Positions 30,134-40,261 of a stretch of DNA of 64,000 nt are shown in pieces (position 1 is the first letter of the stretch; each line of letters starts with the position of its first letter). Origin of the DNA: Salinarimonas ramus. GTDB taxonomy: Bacteria; Pseudomonadota; Alphaproteobacteria; Rhizobiales; Beijerinckiaceae. Below the pieces are notes generated by a model. The model saw nothing but the letters and a program-made list of their open reading frames with translations, made no database searches and was not told the DNA's origin. A program made the translations under genes and the position numbers. Location of the stretch: the NCBI RefSeq assembly GCF_014645695.1, contig NZ_BMMF01000003.1, positions 248,001 through 312,000 of the forward strand, in the 5' to 3' direction.

Positions 30134-30353
30134 GTAATCTCCCCTTCCGCGGGTGAGCGCCGCGCGACGCGGCGTGTGGAACGACAACGCGCGAGGACGG
30201 GGCCGGGGTTTCGCACGATCTCGCGAGGATGCGCGAAGGCGGGTTTTGGAGGATGCGTGCGCGCGTCGAAAGACATCACCGGCTGCATTTTTGATTGAGA
30301 ATGCCCGCTCCCACAGCTACACCGGCTTCCGGTGCCGAGAGCCAGGAAGCCAA

Positions 30354-30866
30354 GTGGAAGACCTCAGCTACGCTGATTGGCAGGAATTGCGACGGAGCGC
30401 TCGCCACTTCGTAGCGGTCCGAAGCCAGACGCGATTCCCTGGGCTTCAGGTCGGGCCGATCGATTATGAGGCGACCACGGCTGCAGCGCGGACGTGGCCC
30501 CGATTGGAGCGTCGCGTCACTTGGGATTGGAAGGGCATCACGAAGAATCGCGAAACCAAGCGAATCGATGCTGCTTTCTGGGTGGATGAAGAATTGTGCG
30601 GACTGAGCTACGGGCTCGTCACGTCGCGCGGAGCGACATTGACACGCTTGGAAGGCAGTCCACGTGAGAACCACCCACTCAAGGGATATGTAACGGACTT
30701 GGCGATAGCGTTGCTCGAAGCCGTCTCTCTCGCCGTCGAGGCTCCGCGAACTCTGCTGCAAGACCCGGATCCGAACCTCATCGAATGGTACCGCCGGTTC
30801 GGATACGAGCGAGTGGCGCAGCCCGAGCTGACGCGTTATCTTGTAAAAGAGAGGCGCAAGGTATGA
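30354..30866 (+). CDS. GNAT-like protein in a lower-GC cassette
   Basis: A 170-residue reading from GTG 30354, which has AGGAAG four bases upstream; the frame is open from 30153 but the earlier part does not look coding. The C-terminal third (YVTDLAIALLEAVSLAVEAP, then PNLIEWYRRFGYERV) looks like the last helices and strand of a GNAT acetyltransferase, while the first half (GPIDYEATTAAARTWPRLER) is not standard. The canonical QxxGxG acetyl-CoA loop is not clear. Base composition is visibly lower in GC than either neighbour, which suggests horizontal acquisition. The stop overlaps the next start as ATGA. I am fairly sure it is a gene and less sure of the fold. Confidence 0.6.
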   Translation: MEDLSYADWQELRRSARHFVAVRSQTRFPGLQVGPIDYEATTAAARTWPRLERRVTWDWKGITKNRETKRIDAAFWVDEELCGLSYGLVTSRGATLTRLEGSPRENHPLKGYVTDLAIALLEAVSLAVEAPRTLLQDPDPNLIEWYRRFGYERVAQPELTRYLVKERRKV

Positions 30867-31129
30867 CGAAGGCGACGAAGAAAGTGACCGGTCGAGCGGC
30901 GAAGCGCATGCGTGGCATGCGCGGCGGACGCATGACGTCGTCCCATGTTTCTTCTGTTCCGCCGCGCCCGAAGCTCCGGAAGAAGCCTGATGCTCCCCGC
31001 TCGCCGGCGCTGGCGGGCGCTCTCGCCCGTCTCGATGCCGCGCCCGACGACTTCCTGAGCTGGGTCGGTACGGGGCAGCCATGGCCCGGTGAGGGCCCCG
31101 AGGTTCTCGGCGACGACGAGCGCGGCTGA
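30863..31129 (+). CDS. 88-residue basic protein coupled to the GNAT-like gene
   Basis: It starts at ATG 30863, overlapping the preceding stop. The N-terminal half is very basic (MTKATKKVTGRAAKRMRGMR and a further KLRKKPDAPR) and probably disordered. The C-terminal half has a helical segment (ALAGALARLDAAPDDFLSWV) and ends WPGEGPEVLGDDERG. I do not recognise the family. The tight coupling suggests that it works with the GNAT-like product; an antitoxin-like or nucleic-acid-binding role is possible but inferred from order and charge alone. Confidence 0.6.
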   Translation: MTKATKKVTGRAAKRMRGMRGGRMTSSHVSSVPPRPKLRKKPDAPRSPALAGALARLDAAPDDFLSWVGTGQPWPGEGPEVLGDDERG

Positions 31130-31166
31130 ACCTTCCCGCGCTGAGCCTGCTGCTCCCCGACCCCGG

Positions 31167-31604
31167 TCACCCCACAACCAACCCCTCCATCATCGCCCGC
31201 GTCTCCCCCTCGAACGCGATCGGCTTTCGCGTCGCCTCGTCGATGGCGACGCACACGCCCTCGGCCTTCGCGGCGCGCGTGTCGCCGGAGAGGATCGCCT
31301 GGGAGAGCGTAAAGGACGTCCGGCCGAGCCGCGAGAGCCAGGTCAGCGTCTCGACCTCGCCGGGATAGTGCAGCTCGGCCTCGAACTCGATCACGAGCTT
31401 GACGATGACGAAGGCGACGCCCCGCCGCTCGACGCTCGGCAGGCGCTCGCGCAGGAAGGTGACGCGGCCCGATTCGCACAGGGTCGCGTAGACCACGTTG
31501 TTGACGTGGCCCAGCGCGTCGCAATCGGAGAAGCGCAGCACGTCGCGGGCGTGCGCGACGCGCGGGTCGGCGCGCAGAGCGGCGATGTCGGGAGTGTCGG
31601 TCAT
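31167..31604 (-). CDS. hotdog-fold acyl-CoA thioesterase
   Basis: A 145-residue member of the 4-hydroxybenzoyl-CoA thioesterase/YbgC-like group. The active-site helix region is RFSDCDALGHVNNVVYATLC, with the catalytic aspartate and the HVNN motif. The rest (ELHYPGEVETLTWLSRLGRT) is the hotdog sheet. It likely hydrolyses short- or medium-chain acyl-CoA in the cytosol. The start is 10 bases after the fumarase stop in the same direction, so the two are probably cotranscribed. Confidence 0.88.
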   Translation of the reverse strand: MTDTPDIAALRADPRVAHARDVLRFSDCDALGHVNNVVYATLCESGRVTFLRERLPSVERRGVAFVIVKLVIEFEAELHYPGEVETLTWLSRLGRTSFTLSQAILSGDTRAAKAEGVCVAIDEATRKPIAFEGETRAMMEGLVVG

Positions 31605-31613
31605 GCGCGCGGC

Positions 31614-33290
<1,677 letters not shown>

Positions 33291-33407
33291 GGCTCTCGCG
33301 TTCGTTCTCGTCGCGGCCGGCGCGGCCGCCTGTCTCGACGCGTCTTAGAGCTTTCTCGGTCTCGTTCCAAGCCGGCGAAAGGGCTGAGGCGCGCCGATGC
33401 GCCCCGC

Positions 33408-34232
33408 TCATCCGCGCCAGCGCAGGAGCCGCCGCTCCAGCGCGCCGATGCCGGCGCTCACCAGGAGGCCGAGCACGGAGAGGATCACCACGCCCGCGAA
33501 GAGCCGCTCGAGATCGTAGAGCGCTCCCGCCTCCAGGATGTAGGCGCCGATGCCGTAGCGCGCGCCGAGCATCTCGGCGGCCACCAGGAGCACGATGCCG
33601 ATGGCGAGCGAGACACGCAGCCCCGAGAGGATGCCGGCGAGCGCATCCGGCAGGACGACGCGGGTGACGATGCGCAGCCACGGCACGCCGAAGCTCTGCG
33701 CCATGCGGATGAGCCCGCGATCGACGCCGTCCACCGCGCCGAAGGTGGCGACGACGGTGGGCGTGAAGGTGCCGAAGGCGATGAGCGCCACCTTCGAGCC
33801 CTCGCCGATGCCGAACCAGATGACGAAGAGCGGCAGGAGCGCGATCTTCGGGATCGGGAACAGCGCCGAGACCAGCGGCACGAGCCCCGCGCGCGCCAGC
33901 GTGAACAGCCCGATGGCGAAGCCGACGAGGATGCCCGCGCCGCAGCCGACGAGCGAGCCCATGGCGAGGCGGTAGAGCGAGGGGCCGAGATTCTGCCACA
34001 AGAGCCCCGTCTCAACGAGCCGCCACAGCGTCTGCGCCACCGCCGAGGGCGGCGGCATGGTGAGCGAGGAGATCACGCCCGTGCGGGTGCCGACCTCGAA
34101 GAAAGCGATCAGCGCCACGAAGACGACGAGCCCCGCCCAGCGGTTTCGCCCCGGCGCGAAGCCGCCGCCGCGGAAGGGCACGGGGCGCGCATCCGCCTCG
34201 CGGGGCTGGCGGGCGGGCGAGAGATCAACCAT
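33408..34232 (-). CDS. ABC importer permease, TauC/SsuC type
   Basis: A 274-residue inner-membrane permease with about six helices and the cytosolic EAA-like loop RMAQSFGVPWLRIVTRVVLP that docks to the ATPase. The sequence matches the taurine/sulfonate/nitrate type of permease. The ATG at 34232 overlaps the upstream ATPase gene by eight bases. An open frame extends further back but is the ATPase in another phase. The substrate is not known. Confidence 0.93.
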   Translation of the reverse strand: MVDLSPARQPREADARPVPFRGGGFAPGRNRWAGLVVFVALIAFFEVGTRTGVISSLTMPPPSAVAQTLWRLVETGLLWQNLGPSLYRLAMGSLVGCGAGILVGFAIGLFTLARAGLVPLVSALFPIPKIALLPLFVIWFGIGEGSKVALIAFGTFTPTVVATFGAVDGVDRGLIRMAQSFGVPWLRIVTRVVLPDALAGILSGLRVSLAIGIVLLVAAEMLGARYGIGAYILEAGALYDLERLFAGVVILSVLGLLVSAGIGALERRLLRWRG

Positions 34233-34992
34233 CGACGAGCTCCCTGTCGGCGTCGATCGCCTCGTCGCGCAGGAGCGACCAGAGCCGCGCCTGCACCCGC
34301 TCGAGCTCCGGATCGTCCGGCCGGCGCTCGGAAAGCGGCGTGTCGATGGCGACGATCTCGCGGATGCGGCCGGGCCGGCGCGACATGACGGCGACGGCAT
34401 GGCCGAGCCGCACGGCCTCGGCGAGATTGTGCGTGACGTAGACCGCGGTAAACGGCGCGCGGGTCCATAAGCCCACGAGATCCTCCATCAGGATCTCGCG
34501 GGTCTGGCTGTCGAGTGCCGAGAGCGGCTCGTCCATCAGGAGCACCGCCGGGCGCACGGCGAGCGCCCGGGCGATGGCGACGCGCTGGCGCATGCCGCCC
34601 GAGAGCTGGCGCGGCCAGGCCTCGGCGAAGTCGGCGAGCCCCGTGCGGGCGAGCACGTCGGCGACGATCTCCGCGCGCTCGGCCTCCGATAGGCGATGGT
34701 GGTCGAGGACGAAGCGCACGTTCCCCTCGACGCTCGCCCAGGGCAGGAGCGCGAAGTGCTGGAAGACGAAGGTCAGCTCGTTGAGGCAGCCCGACGGCGG
34801 GGCGCCGACGAGCTCGATCGCGCCCGAGGTCGGCCGCTCGAGCCCACCCATGAGCCGCAGCAGCGTCGACTTCCCGCAGCCGGAGGGGCCGACGAGGCAG
34901 AGGATCTTCCCCGCCGGCGCCACGAGATCGATGTCGGAGAGCACGGCGAGCCCGCCATAGGCGTGGCTCGCGTGCCGAACGCGGATGTCCAA
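34225..34992 (-). CDS. ABC importer ATPase, TauB/SsuB type
   Basis: The protein has 255 residues with Walker A GPSGCGKSTLL, Q-loop FVFQHFALLPW, signature [17 protein letters not shown], Walker B VLLMDEPLSALD and the switch histidine in VYVTHNLAEA. It energises the adjacent permease. It is the middle gene of a binding protein-ATPase-permease operon, 14 bases after the binding-protein gene. Confidence 0.95.
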   Translation of the reverse strand: MDIRVRHASHAYGGLAVLSDIDLVAPAGKILCLVGPSGCGKSTLLRLMGGLERPTSGAIELVGAPPSGCLNELTFVFQHFALLPWASVEGNVRFVLDHHRLSEAERAEIVADVLARTGLADFAEAWPRQLSGGMRQRVAIARALAVRPAVLLMDEPLSALDSQTREILMEDLVGLWTRAPFTAVYVTHNLAEAVRLGHAVAVMSRRPGRIREIVAIDTPLSERRPDDPELERVQARLWSLLRDEAIDADRELVDG

Positions 34993-35006
34993 GGTGCGGC
35001 GCTCGC

Positions 35007-36035
35007 TCAGAAGGTCGCGACGAAGGACGGGTCGATCAGCATCTCCTCCGTCACGTCGGCCGGCACCATGCCCTCGGCCTTGAACCAGTCGAGCTGGTCG
35101 CGCACCGAGGAGACGGACAGGCCGAGGTCGCGGTTGATGCGCATCGAGGTCGTCGTCATCGTCTCGAGGAAGCGCTCCGCCGGCACGTCGGGGGAGACGT
35201 ACTGGCCGACGAGAGCGGCGAGCTCCGCCTGCTCCTCGGCGTTCGCCGTCTTGTCGACGAAGGCGGCGTTGTAGTCGTTCACGCCGCGCGAGAGCGCACG
35301 CAGGAAGGCTTCCGCACGGGCGCGATCGTCGTTGGCGATGGCGCTCGAGGTGAAGACCGTCGTCACCTGGTAGTCGGGCGCGTATTGCGACATGTCGGCG
35401 ATCTTCTTCGCCTGGCCCTCGGCGAGGAGGCGGTTCGAGATCGAGGGCACGATGGCCCAGCTGTCGATCTGGCCCGACCCGAGCGCGGCGACGATGGTGC
35501 CCACCTTCTGGAGCGGGCGCATCTCCACCTGCGCGATATCGAAGCCCTCACCGCGCGCGACGCGCGAGAGCATGTAGTGGAAGGACGAGCCCGCCGTCGT
35601 GATGCCGAACGTGTGCCCGGGCAGCGCGGCCGCCGTCGTCAGGCCCGAATCGTAGGCCTGGTTCGAGGCGAGGACGACCTGGCCGGGGATGCCCGGCTCC
35701 TCGGCGAGCGCGCCGCCGATCACCTTCACCGCGCCGCGCTGGGCGAGGCTGACGAGCCCGCCCGAGATCGCCGTCACGCCGAAATCGGCGTCGCCGGACG
35801 CGATCGCCACCGCCATGGGCTGCGCCGCCTCGAAGAACACGAGCTCGACCTCGAAGCCTTCCTCCGCGAAGTACCCGCGCTCGTAGGCGATGTAGTTCGG
35901 CGCGTGGCTGGTGAGGCGCAGGACGCCCAGGTTGAGCGGGGTCGCGGCGCGGGCGCGGCGCGGCAGGAAGGGCAGCGTCGAGGCGGCGCCGATCCCGGCG
36001 AGGACCGAGCGGCGGGTGGTGGCGAGCGTGGTCAC
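35007..36035 (-). CDS. ABC importer substrate-binding protein (NMT1/TauA-like)
   Basis: A 342-residue periplasmic binding protein. The N-terminus TTRRSVLAGIGAASTLPFLP is a twin-arginine-type export signal, cleaved near ARAATPLN. The mature part belongs to the NMT1/THI5-like and TauA-like group (NYIAYERGYFAEEGFEVELV near its start). Members bind sulfonates, nitrate, aromatic acids or pyrimidines, so the ligand cannot be named from sequence alone. The gene is the first of the ABC operon and diverges from the PQQ-type dehydrogenase gene. Confidence 0.92.
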   Translation of the reverse strand: MTTLATTRRSVLAGIGAASTLPFLPRRARAATPLNLGVLRLTSHAPNYIAYERGYFAEEGFEVELVFFEAAQPMAVAIASGDADFGVTAISGGLVSLAQRGAVKVIGGALAEEPGIPGQVVLASNQAYDSGLTTAAALPGHTFGITTAGSSFHYMLSRVARGEGFDIAQVEMRPLQKVGTIVAALGSGQIDSWAIVPSISNRLLAEGQAKKIADMSQYAPDYQVTTVFTSSAIANDDRARAEAFLRALSRGVNDYNAAFVDKTANAEEQAELAALVGQYVSPDVPAERFLETMTTTSMRINRDLGLSVSSVRDQLDWFKAEGMVPADVTEEMLIDPSFVATF

Positions 36036-36246
36036 GGACGTTTCCTCGTCTTGTCTTTCGGGCGCGGGAGCTTAGCCCTGATGACGCTGGGTTCACACCC
36101 CCGTTTTTCGCGTGGGTTACGCGAGGATCGTCTGCGCGCGACGGAACCGCGGCCGGAGCTCGGCCGTTTCTCGTCGGCGATGTACCGGCAGAGAACGCAC
36201 GCGCCGAAAGCGCGCCGCCGGCCGATCGCGGACACGGGAGGACGCA

Positions 36247-37545
36247 ATGCACAATCGAGCGATCACGAGAACGGCGACCGCCGTCGGCGCCCTCGTCGCA
36301 GGCAGCCTCGTAGCCGGTGCCCCGGCTCTCGCGCAGCAGGCGGGCATGAACACGACGAGCCTCGCCCACGAGGTCGTCCTGTCCGACCTGAACATCCCTT
36401 GGGACATGGCCTTCCTCGACGACGGGACCATGTTCTTCACCGAGTTCTGCGAAGGCCTCTCCGTGAGGCTCCCCTCCGGCGAGGTGAACGCGCTCCTCGG
36501 TATGGGCGACACGGAGGGCTACCCCCAGAACGCCGACGACCTGTTCTGCGAAGGGCAGGCCGGCATGAACGGCGTCGCCGTCGATCCGAGCTTCGCCGAG
36601 AACCGGCGCATCTACGTCTATGCGGCGTCGAACATGTCGGACCCGCAGACGAACCGCGTGCTGCGCCTGACCGTGAACGAGGACTTCACCGGCGTCTCGG
36701 ACCGCACCGACATCGTCGACGACATCCCCTTCAAGGTGGCGGCGACGGATCATCCGTTCGGCAGCCCGGGCGCGCACAACGGGGGGCGCATCCGCTTCAA
36801 TCCCGGTGACGGCTACCTCTACGTCACGACGGGCGACAACCACAACAGCGCCATTCCCCAGAGCCCGACCATGATGGGCTCGAAGGTGCTGCGCATCGAC
36901 ACCGACGGCAACGCCGCCCCCGACAACGCCCCGCCCGAGGGCTTCGACCCACGCACCTACACCTACGGGCACCGCAACGTGCAGGGCATCGCCTTCCACC
37001 CGGAGACGAACGCCGCGCTCATCGTCGAGCACGGCCCGTGGCATTCCGACGAGATCACGGTCCTCGCGAACGGCGGCAACGGCGGCTGGGACCCGCGCCC
37101 GAACATGGCCGGGCGCGGCGATTGCCCGGACGATTATTGCGGCTACATGCCCAACCAGATGGAGGGGATGAACCGGTTCGAGCGCGCGGCCTTCATGCCG
37201 ATGACCGACTTCGAGACCTATCCCGACGCCATGCCGCCGATCTGGGAGAACAACGGCTGGTCCCAGGGCTCGGCGTCCGCCGCCTTCCTGGAAGGCGAGG
37301 CCTGGGGCGAGTGGGAGAACGCGCTCGTCGTCGGCATCATGGGCATCGGCTTCGGCGGCACGCCCATCGGCCAGCGCATCGACGTGGTCCAGCTCGACGA
37401 GAGCGGCACGGCGGTGGAGGACGTCACCGAGATGACGCTGCCCATGCCGCAGGGGCGCTTCCGCTCCCTCGTCATGGGTCCCGACGGCAGCCTCTACGCC
37501 GCCGTGGACGAGGGCATGATCCACAAGCTCACGCCGGGCATGTGA
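36247..37545 (+). CDS. PQQ-dependent aldose sugar dehydrogenase-like protein
   Basis: A 432-residue exported protein (signal peptide VGALVAGSLVAGAPALA) of the soluble glucose/sorbosone dehydrogenase beta-propeller family. It oxidises an aldose in the periplasm using pyrroloquinoline quinone. Family marks are NIPWDMAFLDDGTMFFTE, SPGAHNGGRIRFNPGDGYLY, TYTYGHRNVQGIAFHP and VEHGPWHSDEI; the histidines and arginine of the active site are present in these. Four cysteines (around FCEGLS, LFCEGQA, GDCPDDYC) are extra and could form disulfides. ATG 36247 follows a GGAGGACGC ribosome site. Confidence 0.87.
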   Translation: MHNRAITRTATAVGALVAGSLVAGAPALAQQAGMNTTSLAHEVVLSDLNIPWDMAFLDDGTMFFTEFCEGLSVRLPSGEVNALLGMGDTEGYPQNADDLFCEGQAGMNGVAVDPSFAENRRIYVYAASNMSDPQTNRVLRLTVNEDFTGVSDRTDIVDDIPFKVAATDHPFGSPGAHNGGRIRFNPGDGYLYVTTGDNHNSAIPQSPTMMGSKVLRIDTDGNAAPDNAPPEGFDPRTYTYGHRNVQGIAFHPETNAALIVEHGPWHSDEITVLANGGNGGWDPRPNMAGRGDCPDDYCGYMPNQMEGMNRFERAAFMPMTDFETYPDAMPPIWENNGWSQGSASAAFLEGEAWGEWENALVVGIMGIGFGGTPIGQRIDVVQLDESGTAVEDVTEMTLPMPQGRFRSLVMGPDGSLYAAVDEGMIHKLTPGM

Positions 37546-37568
37546 TCCGCCCGCGCGCAGGACGCGCG

Positions 37569-37604
37569 ACGGCCCCGCGGCCGGGAGGCTGCGGGGCCGT
37601 TTTC
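37569..37604. terminator. intrinsic terminator after the sugar dehydrogenase gene
   Basis: A 10-bp stem (ACGGCCCCGC / GCGGGGCCGT) with a 12-base loop is followed on the plus strand by TTTTCG. It terminates the plus-strand dehydrogenase gene and lies between it and the convergent TadG-like gene, which ends 21 bases further on. Confidence 0.8.
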
Positions 37605-37625
37605 GTATTTCGATGCGGCGGTTTC

Positions 37626-39068
37626 TCAATGCGTCAGGCGCAGCCGGGAGATCTGCCCGCCGATGTGCTTCATCGCTTCCCCGAGCTCGGCCGCGTTGGC
37701 GGCGTCGTAGAAGGCACCGCCGTTCATCGACGAGCATTCCTCGAGGAGCTCCTTCACGTCGACGTCCGTCACCTCGAAGGCGATGGTGTAGAGCGTGATG
37801 TCGGAGGCCTCGTCCGCCGCCATGTTGCGGCAGGTCGCCCGCAGGACGTCGTCGGCATCCTCGCTGTCTTGGCCGCCATGCTCGGGATAGGTCGCCGAGC
37901 GCGTGTTCCGGCCGTCGGTGACGAGCACCATGTAGCGCTCCACCACCGCACCCGGGCGGCTCTCGCGCGCGGCGATCGGCGCATGCGGCGTCAGCGTCCG
38001 CCAGCCCCACATCAGGCCCGCCGGGATGTAGGTCTCGCCGTCCGTGCGCAGGCTGCGGATGTGCGCCTTGGCGCTCGCGAGGTTCGTCGTCGGCTCGAGG
38101 ATGGGCGAGCCGCAGGAAACGTTCATGAGGCCGGGCACGCGGATCGAGTAATTGCCGTCCTGCGTGTCGTTCGGCGCGTTGCGCGAGCCGACGCAGCCGT
38201 TCCAGCGCACCCATCCGCCACCGCGCGTGCGGCACTGCTCGACCATGCCATCGCCGTGGATCGGCGTGCACTGCTCGACCCAACGGGCCGGCCGCGCCTC
38301 GCTTCCGCACTGGTAGGCGCGCCCGTCGTCGTAGCAGGTCCGCGGGCGTGCGGGCCGCGCGGGCTGGAGCACGCGTTGGCATTGCCGGCCGACGACCTCG
38401 CGCACCATCTCGCAGGTGCGCGTGCTCGGCCGCTCGTAGTCCGACGGCACGTCGAGCCAGGGCTGCATGCGGTTGCCGAGGCCGACGTTGACGTATTGCC
38501 CGAACGGGACGACCGAGACGCGGACCTGGTCCGTCGCGCCGCGGCGCGCGGTGATGTCGTCGATGAGCTGCGTCGTCGTCTCCTTGAGGACGTCGAGGCG
38601 CGCGCCCTCCATCGAGCCGGTCGTGTCGAGCACGAAGGCGATGTCGAAGACTTCCTCGCGCCCGCTCGTCGCGCGTGATTCCACGGAGACGTCCATGTCG
38701 CGCACGCCGACGACGCCGAGGAAGCTCGTCGGCGTATCGGCCGCGAGCGTGACGCGCACGGCCACCTCGCGCCCGTTCTCCATCACCGGCGTGATCTCGG
38801 GGCGGTAGGCGACGCCGGGATAGGCGCGCAGCTGGCTCTCGACGACGAGCAGCGCCTCCTCCTTGCGGACGTCGAAATCCTCGGTGCCGGCCGCCGCGAC
38901 GAGGGCGGCGGAATCCGCCACCTTCTGCAGCTCCGCCCGAAGGCTCGTCGCCCGCGAATAGTCCACGGTCGCGCCGGCGGCGCCGATCAACGGGATGAGC
39001 GCGAGCGCGAACGCGATCGCCACGCCGCCGCGACGGTCCCGAACGAATGTCTTCACTGAATGACGCAT
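37626..39068 (-). CDS. TadG-like pilus-assembly protein with von Willebrand domain
   Basis: A 480-residue protein. It starts with a TadE/G-type membrane anchor (GVAIAFALALIPLIGAAG, about 15-35) and has a von Willebrand factor A domain with MIDAS-like VFDIAFVLDTTGSMEGARL at about 150 and VTDGRNTRSA later. An insert of about 130 residues between them holds nine or ten cysteines (for example TCEMVREVVGRQCQ and VSCGSPILE), probably disulfide-bonded outside the cell. No other tad or flp gene lies in the window. The role in adherence pili is inferred from the family only. Confidence 0.85.
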   Translation of the reverse strand: MRHSVKTFVRDRRGGVAIAFALALIPLIGAAGATVDYSRATSLRAELQKVADSAALVAAAGTEDFDVRKEEALLVVESQLRAYPGVAYRPEITPVMENGREVAVRVTLAADTPTSFLGVVGVRDMDVSVESRATSGREEVFDIAFVLDTTGSMEGARLDVLKETTTQLIDDITARRGATDQVRVSVVPFGQYVNVGLGNRMQPWLDVPSDYERPSTRTCEMVREVVGRQCQRVLQPARPARPRTCYDDGRAYQCGSEARPARWVEQCTPIHGDGMVEQCRTRGGGWVRWNGCVGSRNAPNDTQDGNYSIRVPGLMNVSCGSPILEPTTNLASAKAHIRSLRTDGETYIPAGLMWGWRTLTPHAPIAARESRPGAVVERYMVLVTDGRNTRSATYPEHGGQDSEDADDVLRATCRNMAADEASDITLYTIAFEVTDVDVKELLEECSSMNGGAFYDAANAAELGEAMKHIGGQISRLRLTH

Positions 39069-39514
39069 GGCTCACCCCTATGGGAGGTCTTCGGAAGACC
39101 ATTGGGGGCGGTTCGTTTCGGATTTATTGATTCGAAATGACAGAGAGCATCTCGTCAAATTGATAGTAAACGTATGTTTAGAACAATTGCCGACAAATCG
39201 CGCCAAGAGGATAGTGCTGCTTCCTCTGCGACTTTGCGCGTCGGATTCGTAGCAGCATGTTGAGGTGAAACGAGATCGGCTCTTGGCGCACGAGGTGGCG
39301 ACATCAGGAGCGCCGCGCAGCGCAGGCCAGCGGGCCGCCGTTGGCGCCTCGGCGGACAGCATACCAGCCGTTCCAAACAGCGAGGAGGGCCTCGTTCGGC
39401 TCGCACTCCTCGATCAAACTAGGAACACACCGGGTCCAACTTTCGCCGATAGGACCGACCCGGCGGGACCTTTCGGGAGAAAAGCGCAATGATCTCAAGG
39501 GTGTTTTTCAGTAA
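39069..39514. other. 446-base intergenic region, partly low GC
   Basis: This space separates the TadG-like gene from tRNA-Phe. The stretch 39110-39260 is clearly lower in GC than the rest of the window. Several short open frames cross it on both strands, but none has a ribosome site or coding-type codon pattern, so I call no gene. It may be the remnant of an inserted element next to the tRNA, or simply the long upstream region of the TadG-like gene; no att-like repeat of the tRNA 3' end was found here. Confidence 0.4.
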
Positions 39515-39590
39515 TGGTGCCCAGGGACGGAATCGAACCGCCGACACTGCGATTTTCAGTCGCATGCTCTACCAACTGAGCTACCTGGGC
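39515..39590 (-). tRNA. tRNA-Phe (GAA)
   Basis: A full 76-base cloverleaf with encoded CCA: acceptor GCCCAGG pairs with CCTGGGC, the D-loop is AGTTGGTA, the anticodon loop CTGAAAA shows anticodon GAA, and the T-arm is GGCGG-TTCGATT-CCGTC. It reads phenylalanine codons UUC and UUU. A good promoter lies 36 bases upstream of the 5' end. Confidence 0.98.
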
Positions 39591-39625
39591 GCTCCGGACG
39601 GCGGGCCGTCCGTGTTGGTGGAGGG

Positions 39626-39654
39626 GGTATAGCCAGGAGCGCGGGGCCGCGCAA
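39626..39654 (-). promoter_or_regulatory. sigma-70-type promoter for tRNA-Phe
   Basis: On the minus strand TTGCGC (39654-39649) and TATACC (39631-39626) are separated by exactly 17 bases, with a GC-rich stretch after the -10, as is usual for stable-RNA promoters. This fits tRNA-Phe, whose 5' end is at 39590. Confidence 0.6.
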
Positions 39655-39746
39655 CCGCTTTTTGGGGCGTCCCGCGCAATTCGCGAGCCGGCTCCCGAGA
39701 GCCGGCGCCCTCGGCCCGGCTCCCCTCGCTCCATCACTCCGCGTGG

Positions 39747-39962
39747 TCACTCCGCGTGGACCTGCGCGGTGATGCCCAGGCGGGCGAGCTCGCGCAGCGC
39801 TTCGCGGCGGGCGGCTTCCTTGTCGCCGCCGTCGGCGGGGGTGATGGCGATCTCGAGCGTGCCGGTCTGGCGCGCCTCCGCCGCGTTGGAGCGGAAGGAG
39901 GCGATCCGCCCCTCGCGCACCATGCCGTTCATCACCCGGTTCACGTCTCCCCAGGATCTCAC
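39747..39962 (-). CDS. 71-residue protein of unknown function
   Basis: The frame starts with GTG at 39962, supported by GGAGGA eight bases upstream. The product (SWGDVNRVMNGMVREGRIAS, later REALRELARLGITAQVHAE) is mixed alpha/beta with no membrane segment. It lies 84 bases after the 45-residue gene in the same direction, so it may share the LexA-boxed promoter. I do not recognise a family. The internal AITPADGGDKEAARREA region looks like a turn plus helix. Confidence 0.65.
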   Translation of the reverse strand: MRSWGDVNRVMNGMVREGRIASFRSNAAEARQTGTLEIAITPADGGDKEAARREALRELARLGITAQVHAE

Positions 39963-40046
39963 CGCGCGTTCCTCCGTGTTCGAGCGAGACGCCCCCCGCG
40001 GCAGGACAACGCACGGCGACGGATCGCGTTTCAGCGCCTCTTCCTC

Positions 40047-40184
40047 TCAGCCGGGGATGCCGATGCTCGCCCAGGCGGCGATCATGCCCACGAAGAGCGC
40101 GAGCGAGACCACCTCCATGGCGGTCTCCGCGGTGGCGCGCAGCGGCACGCGAGCACGGCGGGTGAGGATCACGAGACGGGACAT
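40047..40184 (-). CDS. 45-residue single-pass membrane protein behind a LexA box
   Basis: An open frame of 46 codons from ATG 40184, with a strong GGGAGG ribosome site eight bases upstream. The product has a basic start (MSRLVILTRRARVPLR) followed by one membrane helix (VVSLALFVGMIAAWASIGIP). About 80 bases upstream is a perfect alphaproteobacterial LexA box (40262-40276), so it should be induced by DNA damage. Size, topology and control resemble Caulobacter SidA, a small SOS-induced membrane inhibitor of division, but no sequence similarity is claimed. The longer open frame to 40334 lacks a ribosome site and runs through the operator. Confidence 0.7.
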   Translation of the reverse strand: MSRLVILTRRARVPLRATAETAMEVVSLALFVGMIAAWASIGIPG

Positions 40185-40261
40185 GGTGCGGCCTCCCTCT
40201 GGCGTTGGCGCCGCGCCCCTCGTCGGGGCTCTTTCTCGGCGCTTCGAGATCGTTCCACTCT

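Noticed and set aside
30153-30353. Upstream extension of the GNAT-like gene to 30153
   Set aside because: This part translates to arginine-rich sequence without structure and has the GC content of the neighbouring spacer; GTG 30354 has a better ribosome site.
36036-36246. Riboswitch ahead of the ABC binding-protein gene or dehydrogenase gene
   Set aside because: I looked for thiamine-diphosphate, cobalamin and SAM motif cores and saw none.
39304-39498. 64-codon minus-strand frame beside tRNA-Phe
   Set aside because: No ribosome site, mixed codon use and no recognisable domain; possibly a degraded fragment, but not supportable as a gene.
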